Positions 21,411-32,715 of a stretch of DNA of 64,000 bases are shown in pieces. A model generated the notes under the pieces. It was not told where the DNA came from, ran no database searches, and saw only the letters and a list, made by a program, of their open reading frames with translations. Every line of letters begins with the position of its first letter. Within the stretch, counting starts at the first letter, position 1. Source of the DNA: Pantoea rodasii (GTDB taxonomy: Bacteria; Pseudomonadota; Gammaproteobacteria; Enterobacterales; Enterobacteriaceae); NCBI RefSeq assembly GCF_002095465.1, contig NZ_MLFP01000010.1, positions 101,695-165,694 of the forward strand, read 5' to 3'. The position numbers and the translations under genes are program-made.

Positions 21411-21703
21411 AAAAAAAACTCCGACGTGCATGCTGCTGCGATGAGCACGATTAGCTTGAGGTGGATTGTTTACGCACTTCGATGTGCTTTTGGCTGTCCA
21501 AATCCTACACCACATCAGGCTTTACGGCATCCTATCCGAGCGAATTCAGCAAAAGCGTTATATGCAAATTCGCCTGGTGGGATTGGTTGCCGCTTCGGTC
21601 TTATCTGAATTTTTGGTCATTAGATGTTATGCCGGATGCAAATCCGTGAGAAAATTCCTACAATAGCCCTGATGATTATCTGACCATTTTCACGGAGCGA
21701 CAG

Positions 21704-22453
21704 ATGGCTAGTCATTTTGTACGTTGGATGGGTCACTCGCCGCTCTCTTCAGAGCTGATGCGAGTTCCACAGGATGTGATTAACAGCGCCGAGCGCTTCC
21801 CTGACAAGCGCCGTAGCCGGTTTCTTGCCGCACGCGAATTGCTGGCGCAGCTGATGTTGCGCGTTTATGGCATTCGTGAACTTCCGCCGCTCGTCACCAG
21901 CAGCAGCGGCCGCCCTGGCTTTGCCGATCCTAACCTTCCTGACTTCAGTATTGCGTACGCCGGTAATACGGTGGGTGTGTTGCTGGCAGAAGAAGGCGGG
22001 CGCGCCGGATTGGACATGGAAATTGTGCGTGCCCACAGTCGTCAGACACAAGATACGCTGACGCAGGACCTTTCATCGGGTGAGAAGGCATGGATCAATG
22101 CCCAGCAAGATTTTATGGAGGCGGTGACACAAATCTGGACGTTACGCCAAAGCATTCTCAAATTGACTGGGGAAAGGGAAAACGGTGCGGGTTCACTGCA
22201 GCTGCATCCTGCTGCCGGTCGTTTGCGCTCCAGCGTGTTTCCGGATATTCAGGCGGTATGTGATGCCGAGCCGATGCTGGTATGGTCTTGCGCCCTTTCA
22301 CCGGGCACTGAGCGCTTATGTCTGTGGGAGATTGATGCCCAACAGCAGTGGCAGCCACTGCGCGATGTTGAAATGAGTAAGCCGAATATTGGACCGCGTT
22401 CGCTGAGACTCACCAGCCTTACCCCCTCGCTACAGGAAATCGGACACCTGTAA
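21704..22453 (+). CDS. yieE: Phosphopantetheinyl-transferase-like protein YieE
   Basis: 249 aa, the length of E. coli YieE, and like it found beside adeP and yieH. It has the Sfp/AcpT fold: GLDMEIVR holds the first magnesium-binding acid, and WTLRQSILKLTGE takes the place of the usual WxxKEAxxK helix. The catalytic Lys-Glu pair is thus Arg-Gln, and the usual SHS motif reads SIAYAGN. Transfer activity is therefore doubtful or changed. The function is unknown. A strong terminator follows. Confidence 0.85.
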   Translation: MASHFVRWMGHSPLSSELMRVPQDVINSAERFPDKRRSRFLAARELLAQLMLRVYGIRELPPLVTSSSGRPGFADPNLPDFSIAYAGNTVGVLLAEEGGRAGLDMEIVRAHSRQTQDTLTQDLSSGEKAWINAQQDFMEAVTQIWTLRQSILKLTGERENGAGSLQLHPAAGRLRSSVFPDIQAVCDAEPMLVWSCALSPGTERLCLWEIDAQQQWQPLRDVEMSKPNIGPRSLRLTSLTPSLQEIGHL

Positions 22454-22455
22454 TA

Positions 22456-22484
22456 AAACAGGCCGCAATCGCGGCCTGTTTTTT
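22456..22484. terminator. Bidirectional terminator between yieE and adeP
   Basis: ACAGGCCGC, AATC, GCGGCCTGT gives a perfect 9-bp stem with A's before and five or more T's after. It serves the two convergent genes, and its T-run overlaps the adeP stop. Confidence 0.93.
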
Positions 22485-23796
22485 AGTGCGCGTCGATAAA
22501 CGCGATTTTCAGTACGAACAGTAACGCCACCACTACCACGCACGGGCTGATTTCACGCCAGCGACCAGTACCCAGTTTCATCACGCAGTACGAGATAAAG
22601 CCCAGTGCGATACCTTCGGTGATCGAGAAGCTAAACGGCATCATCGCCGCCGTGACAAACGCCGGTACCGCCTCGGTGAGATCGTCCCAGCGCACGCGTG
22701 ACAGCGATGCCGTCATCAACACGCCAACATAAATCAGCGCACCCGCAGCCGCATAGGTTGGCACCATGGAGGCCAGCGGCGACAGGAACATCACCAGCAG
22801 GAACAGAATCCCAGTAACCACCGCCATCAAACCGGTGCGGCCACCAATCGCTACGCCCGATGAGCTTTCAATATAAGCTGTCACCGAAGAGGTGCCGATC
22901 AGCGAACCGGTCACCGAGCTGATGCTATCGACGTACAGCGCCTGTTTCATGCGCGGGAAAGTGCCTTTCTCATCGGTCAATCCGGCTTTATCCGTGACGC
23001 CAATCAGCGTGCCGGAAGAGTCGAACAAGTTGACCAGCATAAAGGAGAAGATCACTCCGGCCATGCCGATGTTGAACGCGCCTTTAATATCAACCTGGCC
23101 CACCACGGATGTCACCGCCGGCGGCGCGGAAAATACGCCACTGAATTTCACATCGCCAATTGCTAAACCAATCGCCGTGGTCACCACAATCGACACCAGC
23201 ACCGCCGCGTGAATATTGCGCGATGCCAGAATCGCGATGATGAAAAAGCCCAGTGCACCCAGCAAGACGCTGTGTGAAGTGAGATTGCCCACGGTCACGA
23301 TTGTGTCGGCGTTAGGAACGATGATACCGGCGTTTTTCAGTCCCATCATGGCGATGAACAGGCCGATGCCCGCGGTAATACCCACACGCAGGCTCATCGG
23401 GATATTGGCAATCATCCAGTAGCGCACGCGCAGCAGCGTCAGGATCAGCAGCCCCAGCGCACCCCAGAAGATTGCGCCCATGCCGACCTGCCATGAGTAA
23501 CCCATGGCGCCCACCACCACAAAGGCAAAGAAAGCATTCAGCCCCATTGCCGGTGCCAGCGCGACCGGCAGATTCGCCACCAGCCCCATTAGAATGCTGC
23601 CAAAGGCGGCAATCAAACAGGTGGTGACAAACACCGCCTGCGTATCCATGCCCGCCGCGCCGAGAATCTGCGGGTTAACAAAGACGATGTACACCATCGT
23701 CAGGAAAGTCGTGAAACCGGCGATCACTTCGGTGCGCGCGGTTGTGCCGTGTTCCTGCAGCTTAAAGATGCGCTGCAACAAGCCCTGATTGTTCAT
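22483..23796 (-). CDS. adeP: Adenine permease (NCS2 / AzgA family)
   Basis: 437 aa with 12-14 hydrophobic segments. It matches E. coli AdeP (YieG/PurP) along its length: FKLQEHGTTARTEVIAGFTT at the start, ANLPVALAPAMGLNAFFAF with the first substrate motif, NLFDSSGTLIGVTDKAGL, and IGTSSVTAYIESSSGVAIGG. It is a proton symporter for adenine in the inner membrane. The neighbour yieH and an upstream PurR-type box agree with the E. coli locus, where the gene belongs to the purine regulon. Confidence 0.94.
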   Translation of the reverse strand: MNNQGLLQRIFKLQEHGTTARTEVIAGFTTFLTMVYIVFVNPQILGAAGMDTQAVFVTTCLIAAFGSILMGLVANLPVALAPAMGLNAFFAFVVVGAMGYSWQVGMGAIFWGALGLLILTLLRVRYWMIANIPMSLRVGITAGIGLFIAMMGLKNAGIIVPNADTIVTVGNLTSHSVLLGALGFFIIAILASRNIHAAVLVSIVVTTAIGLAIGDVKFSGVFSAPPAVTSVVGQVDIKGAFNIGMAGVIFSFMLVNLFDSSGTLIGVTDKAGLTDEKGTFPRMKQALYVDSISSVTGSLIGTSSVTAYIESSSGVAIGGRTGLMAVVTGILFLLVMFLSPLASMVPTYAAAGALIYVGVLMTASLSRVRWDDLTEAVPAFVTAAMMPFSFSITEGIALGFISYCVMKLGTGRWREISPCVVVVALLFVLKIAFIDAH

Positions 23797-23865
23797 TCAA
23801 CTGTCCCGAAAAAAAATTAATCGCCGCGTATCCTATAGAGTTTAGCCGGGCAAAACACTGATTTT

Positions 23866-23881
23866 TCGCAAACGGTTGCCG
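23866..23881. promoter_or_regulatory. PurR operator upstream of adeP
   Basis: TCGCAAACGGTTGCCG is close to the PurR consensus ACGCAAACGTTTGCGT. It lies 70 bases upstream of the adeP start and between adeP and the divergent yieH, so it may affect both. TATAG lies 27 bases further toward adeP on the minus strand. Confidence 0.65.
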
Positions 23882-23946
23882 GGGTCGCTTTCTGCGCTCA
23901 GTGCGCTAGAGTGTCAGCTGGTTGTTTAATAAAAGGATGATGTGCG

Positions 23947-24605
23947 ATGTCAGTTGAATGTGTGTTTTCGATTGCGACGGCACGCTGGTCGACAGCGAAG
24001 TGATCTGTACGCAGTCTTACGTCAACACCTTTGCCCGCTACGGTATTGAGCTGTCTCTGCAGCAGATGTTTGAGCAGTACAAAGGGGTGAAGCTTTACGA
24101 CATCATCCGCGACGTGGCGGCTGAGCATCAGGTTGAACTGCCATTGGAAGAGGTGGAAACGGCCTACCGTGCTGAGGTGGCGCGACTGTTTGATCTCGAT
24201 TTGCAGCCGATTGCCGGAGCCAAAGCGCTGGTGGAGAGCGTGAAAGTGCCGATGTGCGTGGTCTCGAACGGTACAGTGAAGAAGATGCAGCACTCGCTGG
24301 GGTTAACCGGCATGCTGCCCTACCTCGAAGGTCGGCTGTACAGCGGATACGACATTAACCACTGGAAGCCCGATCCGGAATTGATGTATCACGCGGCGGA
24401 GCAAATGCAGGTGCCGATTGAGAAGTGCATTCTGGTGGATGATTCAGAAGCCGGTGCGCGTGCGGGGATCGCGGCGGGGATTCCGGTGTTCTATTACTGC
24501 GCCGATGCGCACAATCCAGAGTTGGATCACCCACTGGTGACGCGCTTTGACGATATGGCGCAGCTGCCGGATTTGTGGCGCGCCAGAGGCTGGGATTTGG
24601 TGTAA
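23947..24605 (+). CDS. yieH: 6-phosphogluconate phosphatase-like HAD protein YieH, frameshifted as sequenced
   Basis: HAD phosphatase that would be 219 aa if intact, against 221 in E. coli, where YieH hydrolyses 6-phosphogluconate and purine/pyrimidine nucleotides. Motif I FDCDGTLVDSE, motif II VVSNGTVKK, WKPDPELM, and motif IV ILVDDSEAGARAG are present. From the well-placed ATG at 23947 (AAAAGG 10 bases upstream) the first codons read MSVECVF and then leave frame in a run of four T; a fifth T would give VFFDCDGT. Translation from ATG 23958 would be open but has no ribosome site. It is divergent from adeP. Confidence 0.87.
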
Positions 24606-24631
24606 CGCCGCATTCCATGCGATTTCGTAAC

Positions 24632-24649
24632 GGCGCAATTTATTGCGCC
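24632..24649. repeat. Palindrome GGCGCAAT-TT-ATTGCGCC after yieH
   Basis: An 18-bp palindrome with 8-bp arms in the 112-base gap between convergent yieH and an MFS gene. There is no T-run. It could be a bidirectional stop, an mRNA end structure or a short dispersed repeat. Confidence 0.45.
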
Positions 24650-24717
24650 TGTGTTGACCCTGTCATCGCTTCACATATGCGCGATGAATCACGCCGCTAC
24701 GGTTTTCCCAAATCGGA

Positions 24718-25956
24718 TTAGCCAATCGCGCCCAGCGAATCCTCGTTGCTCTGCTTCTTAGGCAGCAGGAACAGCGTCGCAACAATATCCAGCAGATAAA
24801 TCAGCGCCAGCAAGGTGATCGCCGCCGTAAATGAAATCTGCGCCGCCAGCAGGCCGATCACCAGCGGACCGAAGCCGCCGACACCGCGCCCGAGATTAAA
24901 CAACACGTTTTGCGCGGTCGCGCGCGCCTGCGGTGGGAAGGTATCCGAGATCAGCGCACCGTAGCCGCCAATCATGCCATTCACAAACATCCCCATGATC
25001 GCCCCGGTAAACAGCATCACGGTGGGATCGCGCAGCTGCGCATACACCACCACCATCACCACCGCACCAAACTGATACAGCAGGAAGATTTTCCAGCGCG
25101 CGAAGCGATCGGCCAGCACCCCGAACAGCCAGATACCGAAGGTCATGCCAACCACGGTGACCGCCGTCCACAAGCCGGACTTGGTCAGGCTGAAGCCAAA
25201 ATTGGAGGACAAATAGCTGGGCATCCAAATCATCAGGCCGTAATAACCAAAGTTCTGCACCGAGCACAGGATGAAAATCCCCAGGCTGGCTTTGCGAGTG
25301 GCGCTGTCGACAAACAGCAATTTGATGCGCGCGCTGAATGACAGCTGCGGCGCTTTCTCCACGTGACGGGTAAAACCTTCCGGCTCGCCCATGCTGCGAC
25401 GAATCACAAATGAAACCAGCGCCGGCAGCAGCCCCACCAGGAACATACCGCGCCAGCCAATTACGCTTAACAGCGGCGGAGTGATAAATGCCGCCAGCAG
25501 CACGCCTAGCTGCCAGCCAATGCCCACCCACGCCGAGGCGCGATTGCGCTTCTCCTTCGGCCAGGCTTCCGCAATCAGCGCCATGCCGATACCAAACTCA
25601 CCGCCTAAGCCCACGCCCGCCAGCGTACGATAGGCCAGTAAATCCCAATAACCCTGCGCCACGGCGCACAGTCCGGTGAATACCGAGAACATCAGAATAG
25701 TGACGGTAAGAATACGGATACGACCATAGCGATCGCTGAGATGGCCAAACACGATGCCACCGATCACCGCGCCAATCAGCGTCCAGGTGACCAGGGAACC
25801 GGCCTGAGACGGATCGAGCGCCAGCGACACGCTGATCGCCGGTAACATAAAGCCCAGAATTAACAGATCGAAGCCATCCATCGCGTAGCCACTGATGGCG
25901 GCGAGCATCGCTTTCGCCGGTGTCACGGCGTTCTTTTTGGTTGTTGGGGGAGACAT
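24718..25956 (-). CDS. MFS transporter, metabolite:proton symporter type
   Basis: 412 aa, 12 predicted TMs. The first segment contains the GYAMDGFDLLILGFMLPA motif with the Asp typical of the AAHS/SHS groups (aromatic-acid and sialate symporters). GHLSDRYGRIRIL is the loop 2-3 signature, and RTLAGVGLGGEFGIGMALIA follows. Substrates in these groups are small organic or aromatic acids; the substrate here cannot be told from the sequence. It stands alone between yieH and phoU. Confidence 0.8.
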   Translation of the reverse strand: MSPPTTKKNAVTPAKAMLAAISGYAMDGFDLLILGFMLPAISVSLALDPSQAGSLVTWTLIGAVIGGIVFGHLSDRYGRIRILTVTILMFSVFTGLCAVAQGYWDLLAYRTLAGVGLGGEFGIGMALIAEAWPKEKRNRASAWVGIGWQLGVLLAAFITPPLLSVIGWRGMFLVGLLPALVSFVIRRSMGEPEGFTRHVEKAPQLSFSARIKLLFVDSATRKASLGIFILCSVQNFGYYGLMIWMPSYLSSNFGFSLTKSGLWTAVTVVGMTFGIWLFGVLADRFARWKIFLLYQFGAVVMVVVYAQLRDPTVMLFTGAIMGMFVNGMIGGYGALISDTFPPQARATAQNVLFNLGRGVGGFGPLVIGLLAAQISFTAAITLLALIYLLDIVATLFLLPKKQSNEDSLGAIG

Positions 25957-26031
25957 TTAACAGCACCTGGCAGTAAAAAGTGCGCCAAGTATAAAGAGAG
26001 GGAATCGCGGAGACCAATCAGAAATGAAGAT

Positions 26032-26065
26032 GGCTGCCTGTTTACCACAGTGGCAACAGGCAGCC
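26032..26065 (-). terminator. Hairpin downstream of phoU
   Basis: GGCTGCCTGTT and AACAGGCAGCC form an 11-bp perfect stem with a 12-base loop, 10 bases beyond the phoU stop. The minus-strand tail is only moderately T-rich. It probably ends the pst-phoU transcript. Confidence 0.6.
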
Positions 26066-26075
26066 GAAACGGCAA

Positions 26076-26810
26076 TTAAGAGGGTTTATTGCTGCCGTCA
26101 TCACCAGACAGCAGTTCATCCAGCTTGTCGCCGCCAACGTGACGGAAATCCTGACCTTTAACGAAATAGAAGATAATTTCGCAGATGTTCTGGCAACGGT
26201 CACCGATACGCTCGATGGCGCGGGCACAGAACAGGGCCGTCAGTACGCTTGGGATGGTACGTGGATCTTCCATCATGTAGGTCATCAGCTGACGCACAAT
26301 GCCTTCGTACTCTTTATCGACCTTCTTGTCTTCGCGGTAGATCTTAATCGCTTCATTAAGGTCCATACGCGCAAACGCATCCAGCACGTCGTGCAGCATC
26401 TGCACGGTGTGGCGGCCTAAAGACTCAAGGCTGACCAGCAATGGCAGGTGCTGCTGGCTGAATTTCTCCAGCGCGGTGCGGCTGATTTTCTCGGCAACGT
26501 CACCGATACGTTCCAGCTCAGAGATGGTCTTGATGATCGCCATCACCAGACGCAAATCGATCGCGGTGGGCTGACGTTTGGCGATGATGCGCACGCAGGC
26601 TTCATCAATCTCCACTTCCATCATGTTGACCTTCTGGTCACCTTCGATGACGCGACGTGCCAGCTCGCCATCCTGGTTATGCATCGCGGTAATGGCGTCG
26701 GTGAGCTGCTGCTCCACCATACCACCCATGATCATCACCTGAGTACGAATGTGTTCCAGCTCCGCGTTGAACTGACCGGAGATGTGTTTATTCAGATTCA
26801 AATTATCCAT
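26076..26810 (-). CDS. phoU: Phosphate-specific transport system accessory protein PhoU
   Basis: 244 aa, all helical. Two PhoU repeats are seen, each with an E/DxxxD metal-binding motif ([12 protein letters not shown] in the first, [12 protein letters not shown] in the second). PhoU links the PstSCAB transporter to PhoR, silences the Pho regulon when phosphate is ample, and limits uptake. It is the last gene of pstSCAB-phoU, 14 bases after pstB. Confidence 0.97.
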   Translation of the reverse strand: MDNLNLNKHISGQFNAELEHIRTQVMIMGGMVEQQLTDAITAMHNQDGELARRVIEGDQKVNMMEVEIDEACVRIIAKRQPTAIDLRLVMAIIKTISELERIGDVAEKISRTALEKFSQQHLPLLVSLESLGRHTVQMLHDVLDAFARMDLNEAIKIYREDKKVDKEYEGIVRQLMTYMMEDPRTIPSVLTALFCARAIERIGDRCQNICEIIFYFVKGQDFRHVGGDKLDELLSGDDGSNKPS

Positions 26811-26824
26811 GTGCGTCTCCTGAA

Positions 26825-27601
<777 letters not shown>

Positions 27602-27642
27602 TCATCTCTCATGTGCAGCGCCGCCGAAGCCGCGCCGGGAAA

Positions 27643-28530
27643 TTAATGTTTGCCCTTGGCGAAAACCACTCGCGCGACAATATTCAGCAGCAGCACACAC
27701 AGGGTAATAATCAATACACCCGCCCACGCCAGACTTTGCCACTCGGCAAACGGGCTCATGGCGAATTTGAAAATCGTCACCGGCAGGTTAGCGATTGGCT
27801 GCATCATGTCTGTGCTCCAGAACTGGTTCGACAGCGCAGTAAACAGCAGCGGTGCGGTTTCGCCCGCGATACGCGCGACGGCCAGCAGCACACCGGTGAT
27901 GATGCCGGAAACCGAGGCTTTCAGGGTGATGGCCGAAATCATCTTCCACTTCGGCGTGCCCAGCGCATAAGCCGCTTCACGCATGCTGTCAGGTACCAGA
28001 CGCAGCATGTTTTCCGAGGTACGAATCACAATCGGAATCTGCAACAGCGCCAGCGCCACCACGCCTGCCCAGCCAGAGAAGTGCTGCATCTGCGCCACTA
28101 CGATGGTGTAGACGAACAAGCCGACCACAATCGAAGGTGCTGAAAGCAGAATGTCATTGATGAAGCGAATCACTTCCGCCAGCCAATGTTTACGACCGTA
28201 TTCAGCAAGGTAGATACCGGCCATGATGCCCAGCGGCGTACCAATCACCGTTGACCACAGAATCAGCAATCCACTGCCCGCCAGGGCGTTGGCTAAACCA
28301 CCGCCTGCGGTGTTCGGTGGCGGGGTTGATTCGGTGAACAGTGACCAGCTCAGACCATCGATGCCTTTGGTGACGGTAGTGAACAGAATCCACACCAGCC
28401 AGAACAGGCCAAAGGCCATGGTCAACAATGACAAGGTCAGCGCGATTTTGTTTTTGGTGCTGCGCCACGCCTGCATTTTGCGGCGTGAAGCTTGCAGCTC
28501 TGCACGAGCCTGCATTTCGATAGCGGTCAT
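27643..28530 (-). CDS. pstA: Phosphate ABC transporter permease PstA
   Basis: 295 aa with six predicted TMs. The EAA loop, which contacts PstB, is in [34 protein letters not shown] is a Pst-type periplasmic segment. It pairs with PstC to form the phosphate channel. The ATG overlaps the pstC stop (ATGA). Confidence 0.97.
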   Translation of the reverse strand: MTAIEMQARAELQASRRKMQAWRSTKNKIALTLSLLTMAFGLFWLVWILFTTVTKGIDGLSWSLFTESTPPPNTAGGGLANALAGSGLLILWSTVIGTPLGIMAGIYLAEYGRKHWLAEVIRFINDILLSAPSIVVGLFVYTIVVAQMQHFSGWAGVVALALLQIPIVIRTSENMLRLVPDSMREAAYALGTPKWKMISAITLKASVSGIITGVLLAVARIAGETAPLLFTALSNQFWSTDMMQPIANLPVTIFKFAMSPFAEWQSLAWAGVLIITLCVLLLNIVARVVFAKGKH

Positions 28531-29489
28531 GAACGGGCTCCTTCACTCTTCGCCAGGCGCAGGATCATCAGTTTGGAGATCGCCAGCACGATAAAGGTAA
28601 TCACGAACAGGATCAGACCCAGCTCCATCAGTGCCGCCACATGCACACCTGATTCCGCTTCAGCGAATTCGTTCGCCAGCGCCGAGGTGATGCTGTTGCC
28701 CGGCATAAACAGCGATGCGCTGTCGAGCTGGTAGGTGTTACCGATGATAAAGGTCACCGCCATGGTTTCACCCAAGGCACGACCCAGGCCGAGCATCACG
28801 CCACCGATCACGCCGTTTTTGGTGAACGGCAGCACGATGCGCCAGATCACTTCCCACGTGGTGCAACCGATGCCATAAGCCGACTCTTTCATCATCACCG
28901 GCGTTTGTTCGAAGACATCACGCATCACCGAGGCAATGTACGGGATGATCATGATGGCGAGAATCACGCCTGCGGCCAGAATACCGATACCAAAAGCCGG
29001 GCCAGAGAACAGTGTGCCAACAATGGGAATGTTCGACATCACGTTGCCGACCGGAGTCTGGAAGTATTCCGCGAACAGCGGAGCGAAAATAAACAGCCCC
29101 CACATGCCGTAAACGATACTTGGAATCGCAGCCAGCAGTTCAATCGCGGTGCCCAGCGGACGGCGTAACCAGTTAGGCGCCAGTTCCGTCAGGAACAGTG
29201 CGATGCCGAAGCTCACTGGGACAGCAATGACCAGGGCAATAATCGAGGTGACGAGGGTGCCGTAAATCGGAACCAGCGCACCAAATTGTTCGTTTGGCGC
29301 ATCCCAGGTTTTGGTCCACAAGAAAGAAAAACCAAATTTTTGGATGCTTGGCCAGGAAGAGAAAATCAGGGAGACGATAATGCCACCCATCAACAACAAC
29401 ACGATAAGCGCGGAGAGTCTGACCAGCGCGCCGAAAATCATGTCACCTTGTTTACCTGGGGCTTTGAACGTCGGCTTAGTGGCAGCCAT
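28527..29489 (-). CDS. pstC: Phosphate ABC transporter permease PstC
   Basis: 320 aa from the ATG at 29489 ([16 protein letters not shown]), which aligns with the E. coli start; a longer open frame upstream has no homology. Six TMs, with the EAA-type loop [20 protein letters not shown]. It forms the membrane pore with PstA. It lies 90 bases after pstS. Confidence 0.97.
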   Translation of the reverse strand: MAATKPTFKAPGKQGDMIFGALVRLSALIVLLLMGGIIVSLIFSSWPSIQKFGFSFLWTKTWDAPNEQFGALVPIYGTLVTSIIALVIAVPVSFGIALFLTELAPNWLRRPLGTAIELLAAIPSIVYGMWGLFIFAPLFAEYFQTPVGNVMSNIPIVGTLFSGPAFGIGILAAGVILAIMIIPYIASVMRDVFEQTPVMMKESAYGIGCTTWEVIWRIVLPFTKNGVIGGVMLGLGRALGETMAVTFIIGNTYQLDSASLFMPGNSITSALANEFAEAESGVHVAALMELGLILFVITFIVLAISKLMILRLAKSEGARS

Positions 29490-29579
29490 AAGTTTCTCGG
29501 TTCTCAGAGGAAGTTCAGGGCGGCATACAATGCCGCCCATCGGGTTGGTCAATCAGGGTGGACTGACCGGGTCATTCGC

Positions 29580-30623
29580 TTACTTGTAGAGCGCTTTGCC
29601 GGAGCTGTCTTTGATGTTCGCTTTCCAGGCAGTACGAATCTGGTTAGCAACGCTTTCTGGCAGCGCAGCGTAATCCAGTGAGGTTGCAGTTTTGCTGCCA
29701 CCTTTGTAAGCCCAGTCGAAGAACTTCAGCACTTCAGCGCCTTTCTCAGCATTCACCTGATCTTTGTAAATCAGGATGAACGTGGTTGAGGTGATCGGCC
29801 ATGCATCGTTGCCTTTCTGGAAGGTCAGGTCTTGAGCGAAAGATTCGCTCCAGTTTGCGCCTTTGGCCGCATTAGCAAAGCTGGCTTCGCTTGGTGCAAC
29901 AGATTTGCCATCGGCATCAACCAGTTTGGTATAGGTCAGGTTGTTCTGCTTAGCATAAGCGTACTCAACGTAACCAATTGAACCAGGCAGACGCTGTACG
30001 AAGGCTGCAACGCCATCGTTACCTTTACCGCCCAGACCGGTTGGCCAGTTAACGGTGTTGCCGGTGCCGATTTTTTCTTTCCAGTCTGCGTTCACTTTCG
30101 CCAGGTAGCTGGTGAACACATAAGAGGTGCCTGAACCATCCGCGCGGCGCACCACGTTGATGTTGGTATCTGGCAGTTTAACGCCTGGGTTCAGTTTAGT
30201 GATCGCCGGGTCGTTCCACTTTTTGATGTTACCCAGGTAGATGTCGCCAACGGTTTTGCCGTCCAGCGTCAGTTCACCTGATTTCACACCCGGGATGTTG
30301 ACAGCCAGCACCACACCACCGATGACGGTAGGGAACTGGAACAGACCGTTTTTCTGCAGATCTTCATCTTTCATTGGCGCATCAGACGCACCAAAATCGA
30401 CGGTTTTAGCGATGATCTGCTTAACGCCGCCTGAAGAACCAATACCCTGATAGTTCACTTTGCTACCGGTGGCTTGCTGATACTCTGCTGCCCACTTGGC
30501 ATAAACCGGTGCCGGGAATGTACCGCCAGCGCCAGTCAGATCGGTGGCTGCAAAAGCAGATACCGCGCTTACTGCGAAGGTGGCGGCGAGGATTCGGGCT
30601 ACGGATGTACGCATCAGTGTCAT
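29580..30623 (-). CDS. pstS: Periplasmic phosphate-binding protein PstS
   Basis: 347 aa. The signal peptide is [20 protein letters not shown] and then VSAFA, with cleavage expected after AFA. The mature part starts [14 protein letters not shown]. Phosphate-binding residues are seen in [22 protein letters not shown] and [10 protein letters not shown] chose the ATG at 30623 after GGAGGG. Two Pho boxes lie 82-130 bases upstream. It is the first gene of the phosphate-starvation-induced pstSCAB-phoU operon. Confidence 0.98.
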   Translation of the reverse strand: MTLMRTSVARILAATFAVSAVSAFAATDLTGAGGTFPAPVYAKWAAEYQQATGSKVNYQGIGSSGGVKQIIAKTVDFGASDAPMKDEDLQKNGLFQFPTVIGGVVLAVNIPGVKSGELTLDGKTVGDIYLGNIKKWNDPAITKLNPGVKLPDTNINVVRRADGSGTSYVFTSYLAKVNADWKEKIGTGNTVNWPTGLGGKGNDGVAAFVQRLPGSIGYVEYAYAKQNNLTYTKLVDADGKSVAPSEASFANAAKGANWSESFAQDLTFQKGNDAWPITSTTFILIYKDQVNAEKGAEVLKFFDWAYKGGSKTATSLDYAALPESVANQIRTAWKANIKDSSGKALYK

Positions 30624-30704
30624 GTTCCCTCCAGGGGATTCAAAAAAAATCAGGCTCAATGCCTTTTTTAGTAAGAGTCAGTGATTGCTGCTGGAGGGAA
30701 AATA

Positions 30705-30753
30705 GGACAGTTTGATGACAGTGAAATGTACGAAATATGACAGTTATATGACA
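30705..30753 (-). promoter_or_regulatory. Two PhoB boxes of the pstS promoter
   Basis: On the minus strand, TGTCATATAACTGTCAT (30737-30753) is followed by CTGTCATCAAACTGTCC (30705-30721). Each is a pair of CTGTCAT-like heptamers 11 bp apart, and the array copies the layout of the E. coli pstS control region. PhoB would activate pstSCAB-phoU here when phosphate is low. Confidence 0.92.
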
Positions 30754-30760
30754 CCGATTA

Positions 30761-30790
30761 AAAAGCGAGCGGGCCCGTTGCAGACCCGCT
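30761..30790 (-). terminator. glmS terminator
   Basis: AGCGGG and CCCGCT pair around an 11-base loop, and on the minus strand the stem is followed by CGC and a T-run. It starts 12 bases after the glmS stop and separates glmUS from pstS. Confidence 0.75.
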
Positions 30791-30801
30791 CTTTTTACTG
30801 A

Positions 30802-32631
30802 TTATTCAACGGTAACCGATTTCGCCAGGTTACGTGGCTGGTCAACGTCTGTGCCCTTAATCAGCGCAACGTGGTACGAAAGCAGCTGCAATGGCACGGT
30901 GTAAAAGATCGGGGCAATCACTTCTTCGACGTGCGGCAGTGAGATGATTTTCATGCCATCGCTGTCGGTGAAACCGGCATCTTGATCGGCAAACACATAC
31001 AGCAGACCGCCGCGTGCGCGTACCTCTTCAATATTGGATTTCAGCTTCTCTAACAGCTCGTTGTTCGGCGCCACCACGATAACCGGCATATCGGCATCAA
31101 TCAGCGCCAGCGGACCGTGTTTGAGTTCTCCGGCGGCATAAGCTTCAGCGTGAATATACGAGATCTCCTTCAGCTTCAGCGCGCCTTCCATAGCGATCGG
31201 ATACTGATCGCCACGACCGAGGAACAACGCATGATGTTTGTCGGAGAAACCTTCCGCCAGGCTTTCAATCACTTTATCCTGCGCCAGCATCTGCTCAATA
31301 CGGCTCGGCAGTGCCTGCAGCGCATGCACGATTTCGTGCTCGGTTTCCGGCTTCATGCCGTGCAGACGACCGAGTTTCGCCACCAGCATCAGCAATACCG
31401 CCAGTTGGGTGGTAAAGGCTTTGGTCGAGGCTACACCGATTTCGGTGCCGGCTTTGGTCATCAGCGCCAGATCGGACTCACGCACCAGCGACGAACCGGC
31501 AACGTTACAGATGGCCAGCGAACCGAGGTAACCGAGTTCTTTCGACAGACGCAGCGCGGCCAGCGTATCCGCGGTTTCACCCGATTGCGACAGGGTGATC
31601 AGCAGGCTGTTTTTACGCACCGCGGATTTGCGATAGCGGAATTCAGAGGCGATTTCCACGTCACAAGGAATGTTGGCCAGCGACTCAAACCAATAGCGCG
31701 ACACCATGCCGGAGTTGTACGACGTGCCGCAGGCGATAATCTGGATGTGCTCAACCTTGCTGAGTAATTCTTCGGCATGAGCGCCCAGCTCGCTGAGATC
31801 AACCTGCCCGTGATTAAAACGACCGGTAAGGGTGTTTTTAATCGCGTTCGGCTGCTCGTAGATCTCTTTCTGCATGTAGTGGCGATAGGTACCTTTATCA
31901 CCGGCATCGTACTGCGCGGTAGATTCGATTTCCGCGCGTTTGGCTGGCTTGCCATCACGATCGATGATGGTGACTTCACGGCGCGTAATCTCCGCGATAT
32001 CGCCCTCTTCCAGATACATAAAGCGGCGGGTTACCGGCAACAAGGCCAGCTGATCGGAAGCGATAAAGTTTTCACCCACGCCACGGCCAATCACCAGCGG
32101 GCTGCCGGAACGCGCGGCCACCAACACGGACGGATCGCGGCTGTCCATGATCACCATGCCGTAAGCACCGCGCAGTTGCGGAATCACGCGCAATACCACT
32201 TCGCGTAACGTGCCGCCCTGCTTCTGCTCCCAATGCACCAGATGCGCCACCACTTCGGTGTCGGTTTCTGAAGCAAAGTTATAGCCGCGCGCAATCATCT
32301 GGGCGCGCAGGGGCTCATGGTTCTCAATGATACCGTTGTGCACAATGATAATGTGCTCAGAGATATGCGGATGCGCATTGGCTTCCGATGGCTCACCGTG
32401 GGTTGCCCAACGGGTGTGAGCGATACCGGTGCCACCAATCAGCGGCTGCTGCTCTGCAGCTTCGGCCAGATTGGCGACTTTGCCAAGACGACGCAGACGC
32501 GTCATATGTCCCTGGCGATCCACTACCGCTAAACCCGCAGAGTCATAACCGCGGTACTCAAGACGACGCAGACCTTCCAGCAGAATTTCTGCGATGTCAC
32601 GCTGCGCTACTGCACCAACAATTCCACACAT
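30802..32631 (-). CDS. glmS: Glutamine:fructose-6-phosphate aminotransferase (isomerizing)
   Basis: 609 aa, E. coli length. It makes glucosamine 6-phosphate from fructose 6-phosphate and glutamine, the first step to UDP-GlcNAc. Cys1 of the N-terminal nucleophile amidase ([12 protein letters not shown]) is released after Met removal. [16 protein letters not shown] is the glutamine site. Two SIS domains (about 285-430 and 460-600) carry GTSYNSG and [15 protein letters not shown], and the end is [13 protein letters not shown]. The gap to glmU holds an ERIC, not the short spacer of E. coli, which may alter GlmZ-type sRNA control. Confidence 0.98.
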   Translation of the reverse strand: MCGIVGAVAQRDIAEILLEGLRRLEYRGYDSAGLAVVDRQGHMTRLRRLGKVANLAEAAEQQPLIGGTGIAHTRWATHGEPSEANAHPHISEHIIIVHNGIIENHEPLRAQMIARGYNFASETDTEVVAHLVHWEQKQGGTLREVVLRVIPQLRGAYGMVIMDSRDPSVLVAARSGSPLVIGRGVGENFIASDQLALLPVTRRFMYLEEGDIAEITRREVTIIDRDGKPAKRAEIESTAQYDAGDKGTYRHYMQKEIYEQPNAIKNTLTGRFNHGQVDLSELGAHAEELLSKVEHIQIIACGTSYNSGMVSRYWFESLANIPCDVEIASEFRYRKSAVRKNSLLITLSQSGETADTLAALRLSKELGYLGSLAICNVAGSSLVRESDLALMTKAGTEIGVASTKAFTTQLAVLLMLVAKLGRLHGMKPETEHEIVHALQALPSRIEQMLAQDKVIESLAEGFSDKHHALFLGRGDQYPIAMEGALKLKEISYIHAEAYAAGELKHGPLALIDADMPVIVVAPNNELLEKLKSNIEEVRARGGLLYVFADQDAGFTDSDGMKIISLPHVEEVIAPIFYTVPLQLLSYHVALIKGTDVDQPRNLAKSVTVE

Positions 32632-32715
32632 ATTCGTTTCCTGACTTCATGGCTTTTGGCCATTGCGTTGTCTTCTGACCTGACGTTCCCCGAGCCTTGT
32701 AGAGAGTTGGGGATC

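Noticed and set aside
23958..24605. YieH starting at ATG 23958 as an intact short form
   Set aside because: No ribosome site at a usable distance, while ATG 23947 has one, and a single added T gives the family N terminus.
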